A DNA stretch of 64,000 bases, taken from Streptomyces plumbidurans. GTDB lineage: Bacteria > Actinomycetota > Actinomycetes > Streptomycetales > Streptomycetaceae. Within the stretch, counting starts at the first letter, position 1. Every line of letters starts with the position of its first letter. Below the pieces are notes generated by a model. The model was not told the origin of the DNA. It ran no database searches and worked only from the letters and a program-made list of their open reading frames with translations. Both the position numbers and the translations under genes were made by a program. Positions 8,301-16,360 of this stretch are shown piece by piece. The stretch lies in assembly GCF_019857225.1 (NCBI RefSeq), contig NZ_JAFJSY010000016.1, positions 140,375-204,374 of the forward strand. The letters are read 5' to 3'.

Positions 8301-8714
8301 ATGCGTGCCGTGTTCGCCGTGCCCTCCGTGTTGAACGGCGGGCGACTCGGCACACTGGGGGCGGGCGCTCTCGCGGTGGCCTTCACCGGCGTCCTCGCCA
8401 CCGCACCGGCCGCCTCCGCGGAGGCCAACCCGCCCGGCTGCGGGAAGGGTTACTTCTGCGCATACAGCGGTGCCAACCAGACCGGACGGCTCCTGCTGAA
8501 GGTGGCGGGCAACTGGTCCGGCAGTCTGGGCGTCGGCTCCATCTTCAACAACGGGGTGCGGTACCCGGGTGCCGACCACGTCGATGTGACCTCGTACCTG
8601 GGCGGGGAGCCGTCGACCGACTGCTTCCACTACAACCCCGGTCCGGGCCGCTACAAGGCCAACGCCGAGGCGGGACTCACGATCACCCGGGTCGTGTGGC
8701 GCGGAGAGTGCTGA
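8301..8714 (+). CDS. Secreted peptidase inhibitor I36-like protein, copy 2
   Basis: A 137-residue paralogue of the upstream gene. The signal peptide is longer and differs from copy 1, but cleavage is again predicted at ASA|EAN and the mature region aligns along its whole length with all four cysteines kept. Shared blocks include FCAYSG, FNNGVR, PGADHVDVT, HYNPGPG and a WRGEC C-terminus. The ATG at 8301 has a GGGGGGAAG ribosome binding site; an earlier in-frame GTG at 8262 would overlap copy 1 and disturb the signal peptide. The surface loop after HVD differs most between the copies, which could mean divergent protease targets. That last point is inference. Confidence 0.82.
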   Translation: MRAVFAVPSVLNGGRLGTLGAGALAVAFTGVLATAPAASAEANPPGCGKGYFCAYSGANQTGRLLLKVAGNWSGSLGVGSIFNNGVRYPGADHVDVTSYLGGEPSTDCFHYNPGPGRYKANAEAGLTITRVVWRGEC

Positions 8715-8742
8715 GGCCCCGACCGATGTGCTGAGCGGGTCG

Positions 8743-8778
8743 CGGTGCCCGTCCGGAAACGCTTCCGGACGGGCACCG
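8743..8778. terminator. Strong hairpin terminator after the I36-like pair
   Basis: A perfect 16-bp inverted repeat (arms 8743-8758 and 8763-8778) closes a 4-nt loop. It begins CGGTGCCCGTCC on the left arm. No U-run follows, which is common for Streptomyces terminators. It separates the secreted-protein pair from the transporter at 8840. Confidence 0.85.
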
Positions 8779-8839
8779 TTCCAGGCCGTCCCGTAGTCCC
8801 GTGTGCCGGACGGCCGGGGGCTGCGTAGGCTGAGGGCTG

Positions 8840-9694
8840 ATGATCGAGTTCGCCGCGGTCTTCGCCGTCGCGGGAGCCGCGAGCAACGCCGTCGGCACCG
8901 CGTTCCAGCGCAAGGCGGCCGCCACCGCAAGCAAGAGCGGGCTGCGCCTGCTCGCCGAACTGGTGCGGCGGCCCGCCTGGGTGATCGGCATGGCCGGGGT
9001 GATCGGCGCCGCCGTCTTCCAGAGCCTGGCTTTGGTCAACGGCCCCCTCGCCCTCGTACAGCCCCTGTTCATCCTGGAACTGCCCTTCGCCCTGCTCGTC
9101 GCCGCGCCGCTGATGCACCGCCGGTTGCCGGGGCTGGGCTGGTGGGGAGTGGCCGGGGTGGTGGCCGGCCTCGCGCTGGCCCTCGCGTCCGCCGCCCCGC
9201 ACGGCGCCACGGACCAGGCACCCCTGACGCGCTGGATCCCGGCACTCGGTGCCTGCCTGGGCGCCATGGCCGCGGCCGTACTGGCGGCCGGCCGAAGGCG
9301 TCCGCCGGCCCTGCGAGCCGCTCTCCTCGGAGCAGCGGCCGCCATCGGCAACGCCCTGACGGCCGCCCTGCTGAAGTCCGCGTCGGGCACCTTCGCCGAC
9401 CAGGGCTTCACGGCCTTCCTCACCGCCTGGCAGACCTACGGCTTCGCACTGGCCGGCGTGACCGCGGTGCTCCTGCTGGAGAACGCCCTCCAGGTCGGCC
9501 CCCTCGCCGCGTCCCAGCCCGCGCTCACCATCGGCGACGCGACCGTGAGCCTGGCGCTGGGCATGGTCCTGTTCGACGAGAAGATCCGCACAGGCTGGTG
9601 GCTGCTCCCCGTGATCCTGGGCGCCCTACTGATCATCACGGGCGTGCTCCTCCTGAGCCGAGCGGTGCAGAACATCACTGCAACCGACCACTGA
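8840..9694 (+). CDS. DMT-superfamily (EamA/NIPA-like) membrane transporter
   Basis: A 284-residue integral membrane protein with about nine or ten hydrophobic helices and almost no soluble domain. The first helix is followed by FQRKAAATA. The second half has VLLLENALQVGPLAASQPALTI, and the C-terminal half ends with a helix followed by LLLSRAVQN. This layout is that of DMT-family proteins annotated as EamA or NIPA-like transporters in actinobacteria. The substrate is unknown. It stands alone on the + strand between a terminator and a convergent operon. Confidence 0.7.
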   Translation: MIEFAAVFAVAGAASNAVGTAFQRKAAATASKSGLRLLAELVRRPAWVIGMAGVIGAAVFQSLALVNGPLALVQPLFILELPFALLVAAPLMHRRLPGLGWWGVAGVVAGLALALASAAPHGATDQAPLTRWIPALGACLGAMAAAVLAAGRRRPPALRAALLGAAAAIGNALTAALLKSASGTFADQGFTAFLTAWQTYGFALAGVTAVLLLENALQVGPLAASQPALTIGDATVSLALGMVLFDEKIRTGWWLLPVILGALLIITGVLLLSRAVQNITATDH

Positions 9695-9722
9695 CACCAA
9701 TCGCGTGCCACGTGACACGCGG

Positions 9723-10718
9723 TTACCCATGCAACGCCCGATACGCCCGCACCGCCCCCGGATGCAACGCCACACTCCCCGTACCGATCAGACTGCGCAC
9801 GTCCAGGAACTGGGCCCCGACCGCACTGCCCGGCACGAGCTCGCTCGCGCGCAGCACCAGCAGCCGTGTGACGGCCTCGGCGACCTGGACGTTCAGGTCG
9901 GGGCGGCACACGAGGAGGTTGGAGACTCCGACTGTGGCGACTCCGCCTGCCCGCTTGTAGGCGCTCTCGGGGAACGTCACTTCTTCCAGGCCGGCGGCGG
10001 CCAGGCCCTCGTCGTGGCCGCGGCGGGGCAGCAGGTCGGTCAGCGGCAGAAAGCGCAGGCCGGGGTTCTTGTCGAGGGCCGTGAGGGTGGGCAGCGGGAC
10101 ACCGCCCGCCACCAGGAGACCCTCGACCGTACCGGCTCGGACGGCGTCGGCCGCGGCGGCCAGCCGCAGATGGCGTACGGGAACATCGATGCCCGGCTTC
10201 AGGCCCGCGGCGCGCAGCAGCCGTTCGCCGAGCAGGGCCGCCCCCGAACCGACGGCGCCGAGGGAGACGGTGTGCCCGGCCAGGCCCGACACGCTGACCA
10301 CGGAGGAGTCCTCGCGGACCGCGAACTGGAGGTAGGTCTCGTACGGCCTGCCGATCGCCCGCAGCGGTACCGGGCGCGGGAAGAGCGAGGTGCCCTGGGC
10401 CTCGCGCGCGGTGTCGGTGAGCACGAGTGCGAGATCGACGTGGCCGTCGCGCAGCAGTTTCAGATTGGTGACGCTGCCCGCGGTGGTGCGGATACGGCAG
10501 TGCAGATCCGGGTAGGCCGCTTCGATCTCGTCGGCGAGGAGGCGTCCGAAGGCCGCGTAGAACGCCGTGGGCTCGCCGGTCGCAAGGCGCAGTATGCCGC
10601 TCGGGCCGGTGCCCTGCCGTGAGGCGTCGCCGACGAGCAGGCCGCCGAGGGCCGCCGCGGCCGCCACGCCTGCGGCGGTGCGCATCGCGGTACGGCGGTC
10701 GAGGAGGGGCCCGGTCAT
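9723..10718 (-). CDS. TAXI-family (TRAP-type) extracytoplasmic solute-binding protein
   Basis: A 331-residue protein with a Tat-like or uncleaved N-terminus (DRRTAMRTAAGVAAAAALGG). After it comes the TAXI-family opening RLATGEPTAFYAAFGRLLADEI and the ligand-site region RTTAGSVTNLKLLRDGHVDLALVLTD. A VSLGAVGSGAALLGERLL helix and a C-terminal region close to other TAXI proteins follow. TAXI proteins normally deliver carboxylates to a fused 4TM-12TM TRAP permease. No such permease lies in this window. Instead the gene overlaps the end of the histidine kinase gene by 4 bp (10715-10718), so the two are translationally coupled. The likely role is therefore ligand presentation to the kinase; this is inference. 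Confidence 0.85.
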   Translation of the reverse strand: MTGPLLDRRTAMRTAAGVAAAAALGGLLVGDASRQGTGPSGILRLATGEPTAFYAAFGRLLADEIEAAYPDLHCRIRTTAGSVTNLKLLRDGHVDLALVLTDTAREAQGTSLFPRPVPLRAIGRPYETYLQFAVREDSSVVSVSGLAGHTVSLGAVGSGAALLGERLLRAAGLKPGIDVPVRHLRLAAAADAVRAGTVEGLLVAGGVPLPTLTALDKNPGLRFLPLTDLLPRRGHDEGLAAAGLEEVTFPESAYKRAGGVATVGVSNLLVCRPDLNVQVAEAVTRLLVLRASELVPGSAVGAQFLDVRSLIGTGSVALHPGAVRAYRALHG

Positions 10719-12124
10719 CGCGCACCGCCGTCGCCTGCGGCGCGCGGCACGAACGCCGTGACCCGCAGCCCGTGCGGCCGCGCCTGCCCCAGCTCCAGCC
10801 GGCCTCCGCGGCCCGCGAGCAACTGCTGGGCGATCGCCAGTCCCAGGCCCGTGCCGGTCGTGCCGCTCTGCCGGGCCGAGCGCCAGAACCTCTCCGTGGC
10901 CAGGGTCAGTTCCTCGGCCGTCAGGCCGGACCCGGTGTCGGTCACGGTGAGCCGCGCCCAGCCGCCTTCGGCGGTGCAGGACAGGGTGATCTCGGCGCCC
11001 TGACCCGCGTATTTGATGGCGTTGTCCAGGAGGATGTCCGCCACCTGGGCCAGCTCACGCTCCGTGCACAGGGCGGGTACGGGGCCGTCGGCGTCGGTGG
11101 TGAGGCGGATTCCGGCCCGGTCGGCGACGGGCTGCCACAGCCGGTGCCGAGCCAGGGCGACCTCGGCGGCGTCGCAGCGGGCGTCCGCGTCGTCGGTCAC
11201 CGTCAGCTCCCCGGCCCGGTGCTCGGCGGTCGCGAGGGCGAGCATGTCGTCCAGGAGCGTCTCCAGGCGGTCGAGCTCGGTGGTGACTCCGGTGTAGGTG
11301 CGCTCGGCCGACGGCGGCAGGTGGGTGTGCAGGGCGTCCACCCGCAGCCGTAGCGCCGCCATGGGGTTGCGCATCTGGTGGGAGGTGTCGGCGACGAGCC
11401 GGCCCTGCTGTTCCAGGGCGGCGATCACCGTGCGCGCCATGCGGTTGAAGCCCGTGGCCAGCTGGCGCAGCTCGGGCGGGCCCGAGGCGCGGGTCTGTTC
11501 CGGTGGCAGGCCCGCGGCGAGCTGTCCGACGGCCCGGTCGAGGCGGCGCAGCGGGCTGACCACCCAGCGGGTCGCGACGCGGGCCAGCGCCGTGCAGGCC
11601 AGCGCGACCAGCGCCGTCCCGGCGAGGACAGCGGCCCAGCGTCTGGTGATGTCGGCGGCGGCGGTCGTGACCGAGGCGCGCAGGACGACGGCGCCGGTGA
11701 CCTGGGTTCCGGTCCCGGCGGGCGCGGCGAACGTCCGGTGCCCCCGCGACCAGGGGCGCAGCGCCGCCGCGGGGCGGGCGCTCTGGTTGCGCAGCGCCGC
11801 GTCGATCAGCTGGGCGACGCCGGGCTGATCGGCCCGCATGCCGCCGGTCTGTACGACAGGGCCGTGGCGTCCGCGGATGTCGGTCACGACGAGTGCTTCC
11901 CCGTACAGCTGGGTGTAGCGGCGGGCCTCGGCGACGACCTGGGAGGTGTCGCCGGTCCGCGTCGCCTGGTCCATGAGGGAGGCGAAGCGGTCGAGGTCGG
12001 CGCTGCGGGCGAGCACGAGCTGCTGGGTGCGGTCCGAGGCGGTGAACAGCAGCAGCGGGACGGCGAAGGCGGCCGCCGCGAGGATCCCGAACAGCAGCAG
12101 CACGGCCTGGACGCGGGTACGCAC
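10715..12124 (-). CDS. Sensor histidine kinase of a TAXI-coupled two-component system
   Basis: A 469-residue membrane kinase. Transmembrane helices lie at about residues 7-27 and 163-183, bounding an extracytoplasmic sensor of about 135 residues. A HAMP linker follows, then the H-box DTSHQMRNPMAAL with phospho-accepting His249. The ATPase domain has the N-box DNAIKYA, the G1 box DTGSGL and the G2 box GTGLGLAI. It lies 3 bp after the response regulator gene and overlaps the TAXI gene by 4 bp, so the three form one operon. The layout resembles TctE/BctE-type kinases, which work with tricarboxylate-binding proteins. The ligand is unknown; an aromatic or ring-cleavage carboxylate is suggested by the divergent lig genes. 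Confidence 0.9.
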   Translation of the reverse strand: MRTRVQAVLLLFGILAAAAFAVPLLLFTASDRTQQLVLARSADLDRFASLMDQATRTGDTSQVVAEARRYTQLYGEALVVTDIRGRHGPVVQTGGMRADQPGVAQLIDAALRNQSARPAAALRPWSRGHRTFAAPAGTGTQVTGAVVLRASVTTAAADITRRWAAVLAGTALVALACTALARVATRWVVSPLRRLDRAVGQLAAGLPPEQTRASGPPELRQLATGFNRMARTVIAALEQQGRLVADTSHQMRNPMAALRLRVDALHTHLPPSAERTYTGVTTELDRLETLLDDMLALATAEHRAGELTVTDDADARCDAAEVALARHRLWQPVADRAGIRLTTDADGPVPALCTERELAQVADILLDNAIKYAGQGAEITLSCTAEGGWARLTVTDTGSGLTAEELTLATERFWRSARQSGTTGTGLGLAIAQQLLAGRGGRLELGQARPHGLRVTAFVPRAAGDGGAR

Positions 12125-12127
12125 GCC

Positions 12128-12790
12128 TCAGTCCCCGAAGCGGTAGCCGAAGCCGCGGATCGTGGTCAGCAGCTCGGGCCGTCCCAGCTTGGCGCGCAGC
12201 TGGGTGAGGTGGACGTCGAGGGAGCGGGAGGTGGTGTGGCGGGCGTCGCCCCACACCTCGTCGAGGAGCTGCTCGCGGCTGACCGCGGTGCCCGCCCGGC
12301 GCGCCAGCACGGCGAGGACGTCGAACTCCTTGGCGGTCAGCTCGACCTCGGTCCCGGCGACCCGGACGCGCCGGGCGTCGAGGTCGATCTCGACGTCGTC
12401 GGTGCGGACGGCCCGTACACCGGGCTTGGCACCCTGGGCCCGGATCCGCCGGGTGACGGCGTCGATACGGGCGAGCAGCTCGGTCAGCCGTACCGGTTTG
12501 ACCAGGTAGTCGTCGGCCCCCAGCCGCAGCCCGCGCACCACCGAGCGTTCGTCGCCGCGCGCCGTGAGGATCACCACGGGCAGATCGCTCACCGCACGCA
12601 GTCCGCGCAGCACCTCCAGGCCGTCGATGTCGGGCAGACCCAGGTCGAGCAGCAGAAGGTCGGCGCTTCGGTGGTAGGTCATGACGTCCTTGCCGAGTCC
12701 GACCCGGCGGGTGTCGTGACCGTGGTCGTAGAGGACCTCCACGAGGGCTGCGGCCACCCCGTCGTCGTCCTCGGCCAGCAGCAGCTGCAT
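12128..12790 (-). CDS. OmpR-family response regulator (TctD-like)
   Basis: A 220-residue regulator with an N-terminal receiver domain. The acidic cluster is EDDDG (residues 7-11), the phospho-acceptor Asp49 lies in LLLLDLGLPD and the conserved lysine lies in DYLVKP. A winged-helix DNA-binding domain occupies about residues 125-220, with the RSLDVHLTQLRAKLG recognition region. GGAGGTGG precedes the ATG. It is the first gene of the operon response regulator - kinase - TAXI protein. Two GTTA elements spaced 11 bp in the upstream intergenic region could be its binding site. Confidence 0.92.
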   Translation of the reverse strand: MQLLLAEDDDGVAAALVEVLYDHGHDTRRVGLGKDVMTYHRSADLLLLDLGLPDIDGLEVLRGLRAVSDLPVVILTARGDERSVVRGLRLGADDYLVKPVRLTELLARIDAVTRRIRAQGAKPGVRAVRTDDVEIDLDARRVRVAGTEVELTAKEFDVLAVLARRAGTAVSREQLLDEVWGDARHTTSRSLDVHLTQLRAKLGRPELLTTIRGFGYRFGD

Positions 12791-12855
12791 ACGCCACCTC
12801 CTTTCGCCTGTGGTCGTGGCCCCGAATGTAGACCACGAGGTCAGGAGGGGGTCGC

Positions 12856-12878
12856 GAATGTTAAGGGCACGTTAGTTC
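12856..12878. promoter_or_regulatory. Candidate OmpR-type direct repeat between the two-component operon and ligJ
   Basis: Two GTTA-containing half-sites (GTTAAG at 12860 and GTTAGT at 12871) lie exactly 11 bp apart, the usual spacing for OmpR-family dimers. They sit in the 175-bp divergent region between the response regulator start (12790) and ligJ (12966), so one site could govern both directions. Confidence 0.4.
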
Positions 12879-12965
12879 CGCGCCGGGGCGCCTTTCGGCC
12901 TGTCCGGCGCGGAGTGAGTCTGCAGCCGTCCATGCCGACGTACCGGACCGCGAACGGATGCAGCA

Positions 12966-13991
12966 ATGATCATCGACTGCCACGGCCACTACACGACCGC
13001 TCCCCCGGCCCTGGCGGCCTGGCGGGAGCGGCAGATCGCCTCGCTCGCCGACCCGGCCGCCGCCCCCGCCCGCGCGGACCTGCGCATCGGTGACGACGAG
13101 CTGCGCGAGACGATCGAGGCGAACCAGCTGCGGCTGATGGACGAGCGCGGCATCGACATCACGGTCTTCTCGCCGCGCGCCTCCTTCATGGCGCACCACA
13201 TCGGCGGCTTCGAGACGTCCGCCGAGTGGGCGGCCATCTGCAACGAACTCTGTCACCGCGTCAGCCTGTTGTACCCCGAGCGGTTCGCCCCGGCCGCGAT
13301 GCTGCCGCAGTCACCCGGCGTCGACATCGCCACCTGCCTGCCCGAACTCACGCGCTGCGTCGAGGAGTTCGGCGCGGTCGCGGTGAACCTCAACCCCGAT
13401 CCCTCCGGCGGGCGCTGGAGCGCCCCGCCGCTCACGGACCACTCCTGGTATCCCCTCTACGAGAAGCTGGTCGAGTACGACGTCCCGGCCATGGTGCACG
13501 TCAGCACCAGCGTCAACCCGGCCTTCCACACCACCGGCGCGCACTACCTCAACGCCGACACCACGGCGTTCATGCAGCTGGTGCAGGGCGATCTGTTCGC
13601 CGACTTCCCGACCCTGCGGCTGATCATCCCGCACGGCGGTGGCGCGGTGCCCTACCACTGGGGCCGCTTCCGCGGGCTCGCGATGGCGCTCGGCAAACCG
13701 GAGTTGGAGCAGCACGTCCTCGGCAACGTCTTCTTCGACACCTGCGTCTACCACCAGCCCGGCATCGACCTCCTGCTCGGCGTCGTCCCCACCCGCAACG
13801 TCCTGTTCGCCTCGGAGATGATCGGCGCCGTCCGCGACATCGACCCGTGCAGCGGCCATCACTTCGACGACACCCGCCGCTACGTCGAGCAGGCCGGGCT
13901 GAGCGCGGACGCGCTGGCCGCGGTCCAGGAACGCAACGCGCGCGCCGTGTACCCGCGTCTGGACGCCCTGCTCAAGCGCCAGGGCCGCTGA
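12966..13991 (+). CDS. ligJ: 4-oxalomesaconate hydratase
   Basis: Hydrates 4-oxalomesaconate to 4-carboxy-4-hydroxy-2-oxoadipate, a step after ring cleavage of protocatechuate (4,5-route) or gallate. The 341-residue amidohydrolase-fold protein starts MIIDCHGHYTTAP, with metal-ligand histidines 6 and 8. It keeps the LigJ blocks DELRETIEANQLRLM, FSPRASFMAHHIG, AAMLPQSPGVD, NLNPDPSGG, HTTGAHYLNADTTAFMQ, PHGGGAVPYHWGRFRG and FASEMIGAVR along its full length. These blocks distinguish it from ordinary ACMSD-type decarboxylases. It heads a three-gene run with ligI and an MFS gene, and is divergent from the TAXI two-component operon. Confidence 0.9.
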   Translation: MIIDCHGHYTTAPPALAAWRERQIASLADPAAAPARADLRIGDDELRETIEANQLRLMDERGIDITVFSPRASFMAHHIGGFETSAEWAAICNELCHRVSLLYPERFAPAAMLPQSPGVDIATCLPELTRCVEEFGAVAVNLNPDPSGGRWSAPPLTDHSWYPLYEKLVEYDVPAMVHVSTSVNPAFHTTGAHYLNADTTAFMQLVQGDLFADFPTLRLIIPHGGGAVPYHWGRFRGLAMALGKPELEQHVLGNVFFDTCVYHQPGIDLLLGVVPTRNVLFASEMIGAVRDIDPCSGHHFDDTRRYVEQAGLSADALAAVQERNARAVYPRLDALLKRQGR

Positions 13992-14017
13992 CCTTCCCAC
14001 CCCCGAAGGAGAAACCC

Positions 14018-14959
14018 GTGCCCACCGCTGTCCCCAACTCCCCCGTGACCGAAGGCTGGTTGGACTGGTACGCCGACCCGTCCTCGCCGGTGTTCGCGCT
14101 GCCGCCCGGCACGGTCGACACCCACTGCCACATCTTCGGCCCGCAGGCCGCCTTCCCCTTCGCTCCGGAACGCAAGTACACGCCCTGCGACGCGAGCAAG
14201 GAGCAACTGTTCACGCTCCGCGACCACTTGGGCATCGCCCGCAACGTCATCGTGCAGGCCACCTGTCACGGCGCCGACAACTCCGCCATGGTCGACGCCC
14301 TCCAGGCGTCGAACGGCCGGGCCCGCGGCATCGCCACCGTCCGCCCGGACGTCGGTGAGCGCGAACTGCTGGACCTGCACGACGCGGGCGTACGAGGCGT
14401 GCGCTTCAACTTCGTACGACGGCTGGTCGACGCCTCGCCCGAGGACGCGCTGAGCCTGATCGCGAAGAAGATCGCCCCGCTGGGCTGGCACATCGTCCTG
14501 TACTTCGAGAGTGCCGACCTGCCCGACCTGGAGGACTTCTTCGGTTCGCTGCCCACGCCGCTGGTGGTGGACCACATGGGCCGGCCCGATGTGACCCGGC
14601 CCGTGGGCGGACCGGAGTTCTCCCGGTTCCTGCGCTTCGTCGCCGCGAACGACGTCTGGGTGAAGGTGACCTGCCCCGAGCGCCTGAGCGTGACGGGCCC
14701 CGCCGCCCTGGACGGCGAACGGCACCCCTACGCCGACGTCGTACCCTTCGCCCGCCGCGTCGTCGAGGAGTTCCCCGACCGCGTGCTCTGGGGCACGGAC
14801 TGGCCCCATCCCAATCTCACCGACCACATGCCCGACGACGGGCTCCTGGTCGACCAGGTGCCGCAGATCGCCGTCACCCCCGAACAGCGGCGCGGGCTGC
14901 TCGTCGACAACCCGATGCGCCTGTACTGGCCCGGCGAACCCACCACGGAGGTGGCCTGA
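14018..14959 (+). CDS. ligI: 2-pyrone-4,6-dicarboxylate hydrolase
   Basis: Hydrolyses the lactone 2-pyrone-4,6-dicarboxylate to 4-oxalomesaconate or its tautomer, the substrate of the upstream LigJ. The 313-residue amidohydrolase has VDTHCHIFGP near residue 30, followed by the LigI-specific FPFAPERKYTP, ATCHGADN, RFNFVRRLVD, VVDHMGRPDV, KVTCPERLS and LWGTDWPHPN, whose final Asp is the catalytic base in this family. GTG 14018 is chosen because AAGGAG (14006-14011) is correctly spaced and the gap to ligJ is then 26 bp. Its stop is one base before the ATG of the MFS gene. Confidence 0.9.
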   Translation: MPTAVPNSPVTEGWLDWYADPSSPVFALPPGTVDTHCHIFGPQAAFPFAPERKYTPCDASKEQLFTLRDHLGIARNVIVQATCHGADNSAMVDALQASNGRARGIATVRPDVGERELLDLHDAGVRGVRFNFVRRLVDASPEDALSLIAKKIAPLGWHIVLYFESADLPDLEDFFGSLPTPLVVDHMGRPDVTRPVGGPEFSRFLRFVAANDVWVKVTCPERLSVTGPAALDGERHPYADVVPFARRVVEEFPDRVLWGTDWPHPNLTDHMPDDGLLVDQVPQIAVTPEQRRGLLVDNPMRLYWPGEPTTEVA

Positions 14960-14960
14960 G

Positions 14961-16322
14961 ATGCAGCACTCCAACGCCCTCAACAGACTGAACCGGCTGC
15001 CCATCGGCCGCTTCCACAAGGTCACGCTGCTCGCCGTGTCCTTCGCGTACTTCTTCGAGTTCGCCGACATCAACACCTTCGCCACCACTGCGCCCAAACT
15101 GATCAAGCTGTGGGGCGTGACGATCGACCAGGTCGCCTACGTCACCTCGATGTCCTTCGTCGGCATGTTCCTCGGGTCGATCGTCGCGAGCACCATGGCC
15201 GACCGGTGGGGCCGCAAACGCGCCCTGATGGTGACCACGTTGTGGTTCGGCGTCTTCTCGTTCGCGTCGGTGTTCTCCTGGGACATCGTCTCGCTCGGCG
15301 TGTTCCGCGTGCTGACCTCGGCGGGCCTGGCCGCGATGACCGTCGTCGCCGTCATCTACGTCAACGAGCTCTACCCCGCTGCCGTACGCGGCAAGTTCCA
15401 GGCGTACGCCATCGTCATCGGCATCTGCGGCACCCCGGCCACCAATCTCGTCGCGAGCGCGGTCGTGCCGCTCAACGACTGGTCGTGGCGGCTGATCTAC
15501 CTGTGGGGAGCCCTGGGCATCCTGCTCGTCGTGTTCACCCGGCGGCTGAAGGAGTCCCCGCGCTGGTTCGAGAGCCGCGGCGAGTACGCCAAGGCGGACG
15601 AGGTGCTGCGGGAGATCGAGACGAGCGTGGCCGCGGAGAAGGGGCCCCTGCCCGAGCCGGAACCCCCCGTGGACGAAGCACCCACGACCCGCGCCCCGTT
15701 GAAGCTTCTGCTGCAGAAGAAGTACCTCTTCCCGACCCTGCTGCTCACCGTGCTGTGGGTCACCCAGACCGTCGGCTTCTTCGGCTACTCCAGCTGGGCG
15801 CCCACCCTGCTGGCCAAGGAGGGCTTCAGCGTCCAGAAGTCCGTCTTCTACGTCGCGCTCACCACGGTCGGCGCGCCGCTGGGCTCGTATCTGGCGGCGC
15901 TGGTCACCGACCGCTTCGAACGCAAGTGGTGCCTGGCCGCGTTCGGCATCGTCATCGCCCTGTGCGGCCTGCTGTACGGGCTAACGTTCAACCCGGTCCT
16001 GATCGTCGTCTTCGGCTTCCTGGTCAACATGTTCGAGCGCGGCTACACCGCCCTCGCCTACGCCTACTCCCCCGAACTCTTCGACACCCGCGGCCGATCG
16101 CTGGGCACCGGCATGTCCTACGGCCTGGGCCGGCTGTCGAACGCCGCCGGTCCCCTGATCGTCGCGGGCCTCTACCAGAACCACGGATATCACAGCGTCT
16201 TCTACTTCATCGCCGGAACATGGCTGTTCGGCGCCGTGGCCCTGGCCGTCTTCGGTCCCCTGACCCGCCAGGCGCGCGGGGTCACGCGGAAGGCGGACCA
16301 GGAGGTCGTGCAAGTGCCGTAG
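14961..16322 (+). CDS. MFS transporter of the lig operon
   Basis: A 453-residue major facilitator protein with about 12 membrane helices. FAYFFEFADINTFATTAPKL occupies the first helix and its acidic residue matches metabolite:H+ symporters. ADRWGRKRALM is the helix 2-3 loop. ELYPAAVRGKFQAYA and LFDTRGRSLGTGMSYGLGR are the second-half motifs of the sugar/metabolite porter group. A charged, proline-rich loop lies in the middle. It starts one base after ligI, so it is co-translated with it. The likely cargo is the aromatic or pyrone acid consumed by LigI/LigJ, such as gallate, protocatechuate or phthalate; this comes from context only. Confidence 0.82.
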   Translation: MQHSNALNRLNRLPIGRFHKVTLLAVSFAYFFEFADINTFATTAPKLIKLWGVTIDQVAYVTSMSFVGMFLGSIVASTMADRWGRKRALMVTTLWFGVFSFASVFSWDIVSLGVFRVLTSAGLAAMTVVAVIYVNELYPAAVRGKFQAYAIVIGICGTPATNLVASAVVPLNDWSWRLIYLWGALGILLVVFTRRLKESPRWFESRGEYAKADEVLREIETSVAAEKGPLPEPEPPVDEAPTTRAPLKLLLQKKYLFPTLLLTVLWVTQTVGFFGYSSWAPTLLAKEGFSVQKSVFYVALTTVGAPLGSYLAALVTDRFERKWCLAAFGIVIALCGLLYGLTFNPVLIVVFGFLVNMFERGYTALAYAYSPELFDTRGRSLGTGMSYGLGRLSNAAGPLIVAGLYQNHGYHSVFYFIAGTWLFGAVALAVFGPLTRQARGVTRKADQEVVQVP

Positions 16323-16360
16323 CGACGCGGTGCGTTGAGGCTTCGGTGGCGGACCGGCTT

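Noticed and set aside
9723..10718. Ordinary TRAP transporter component
   Set aside because: It belongs to the TAXI family, but no membrane subunit is encoded within 10 kb and the gene is coupled to a kinase instead. Kept as a finding rather than as a transporter call.
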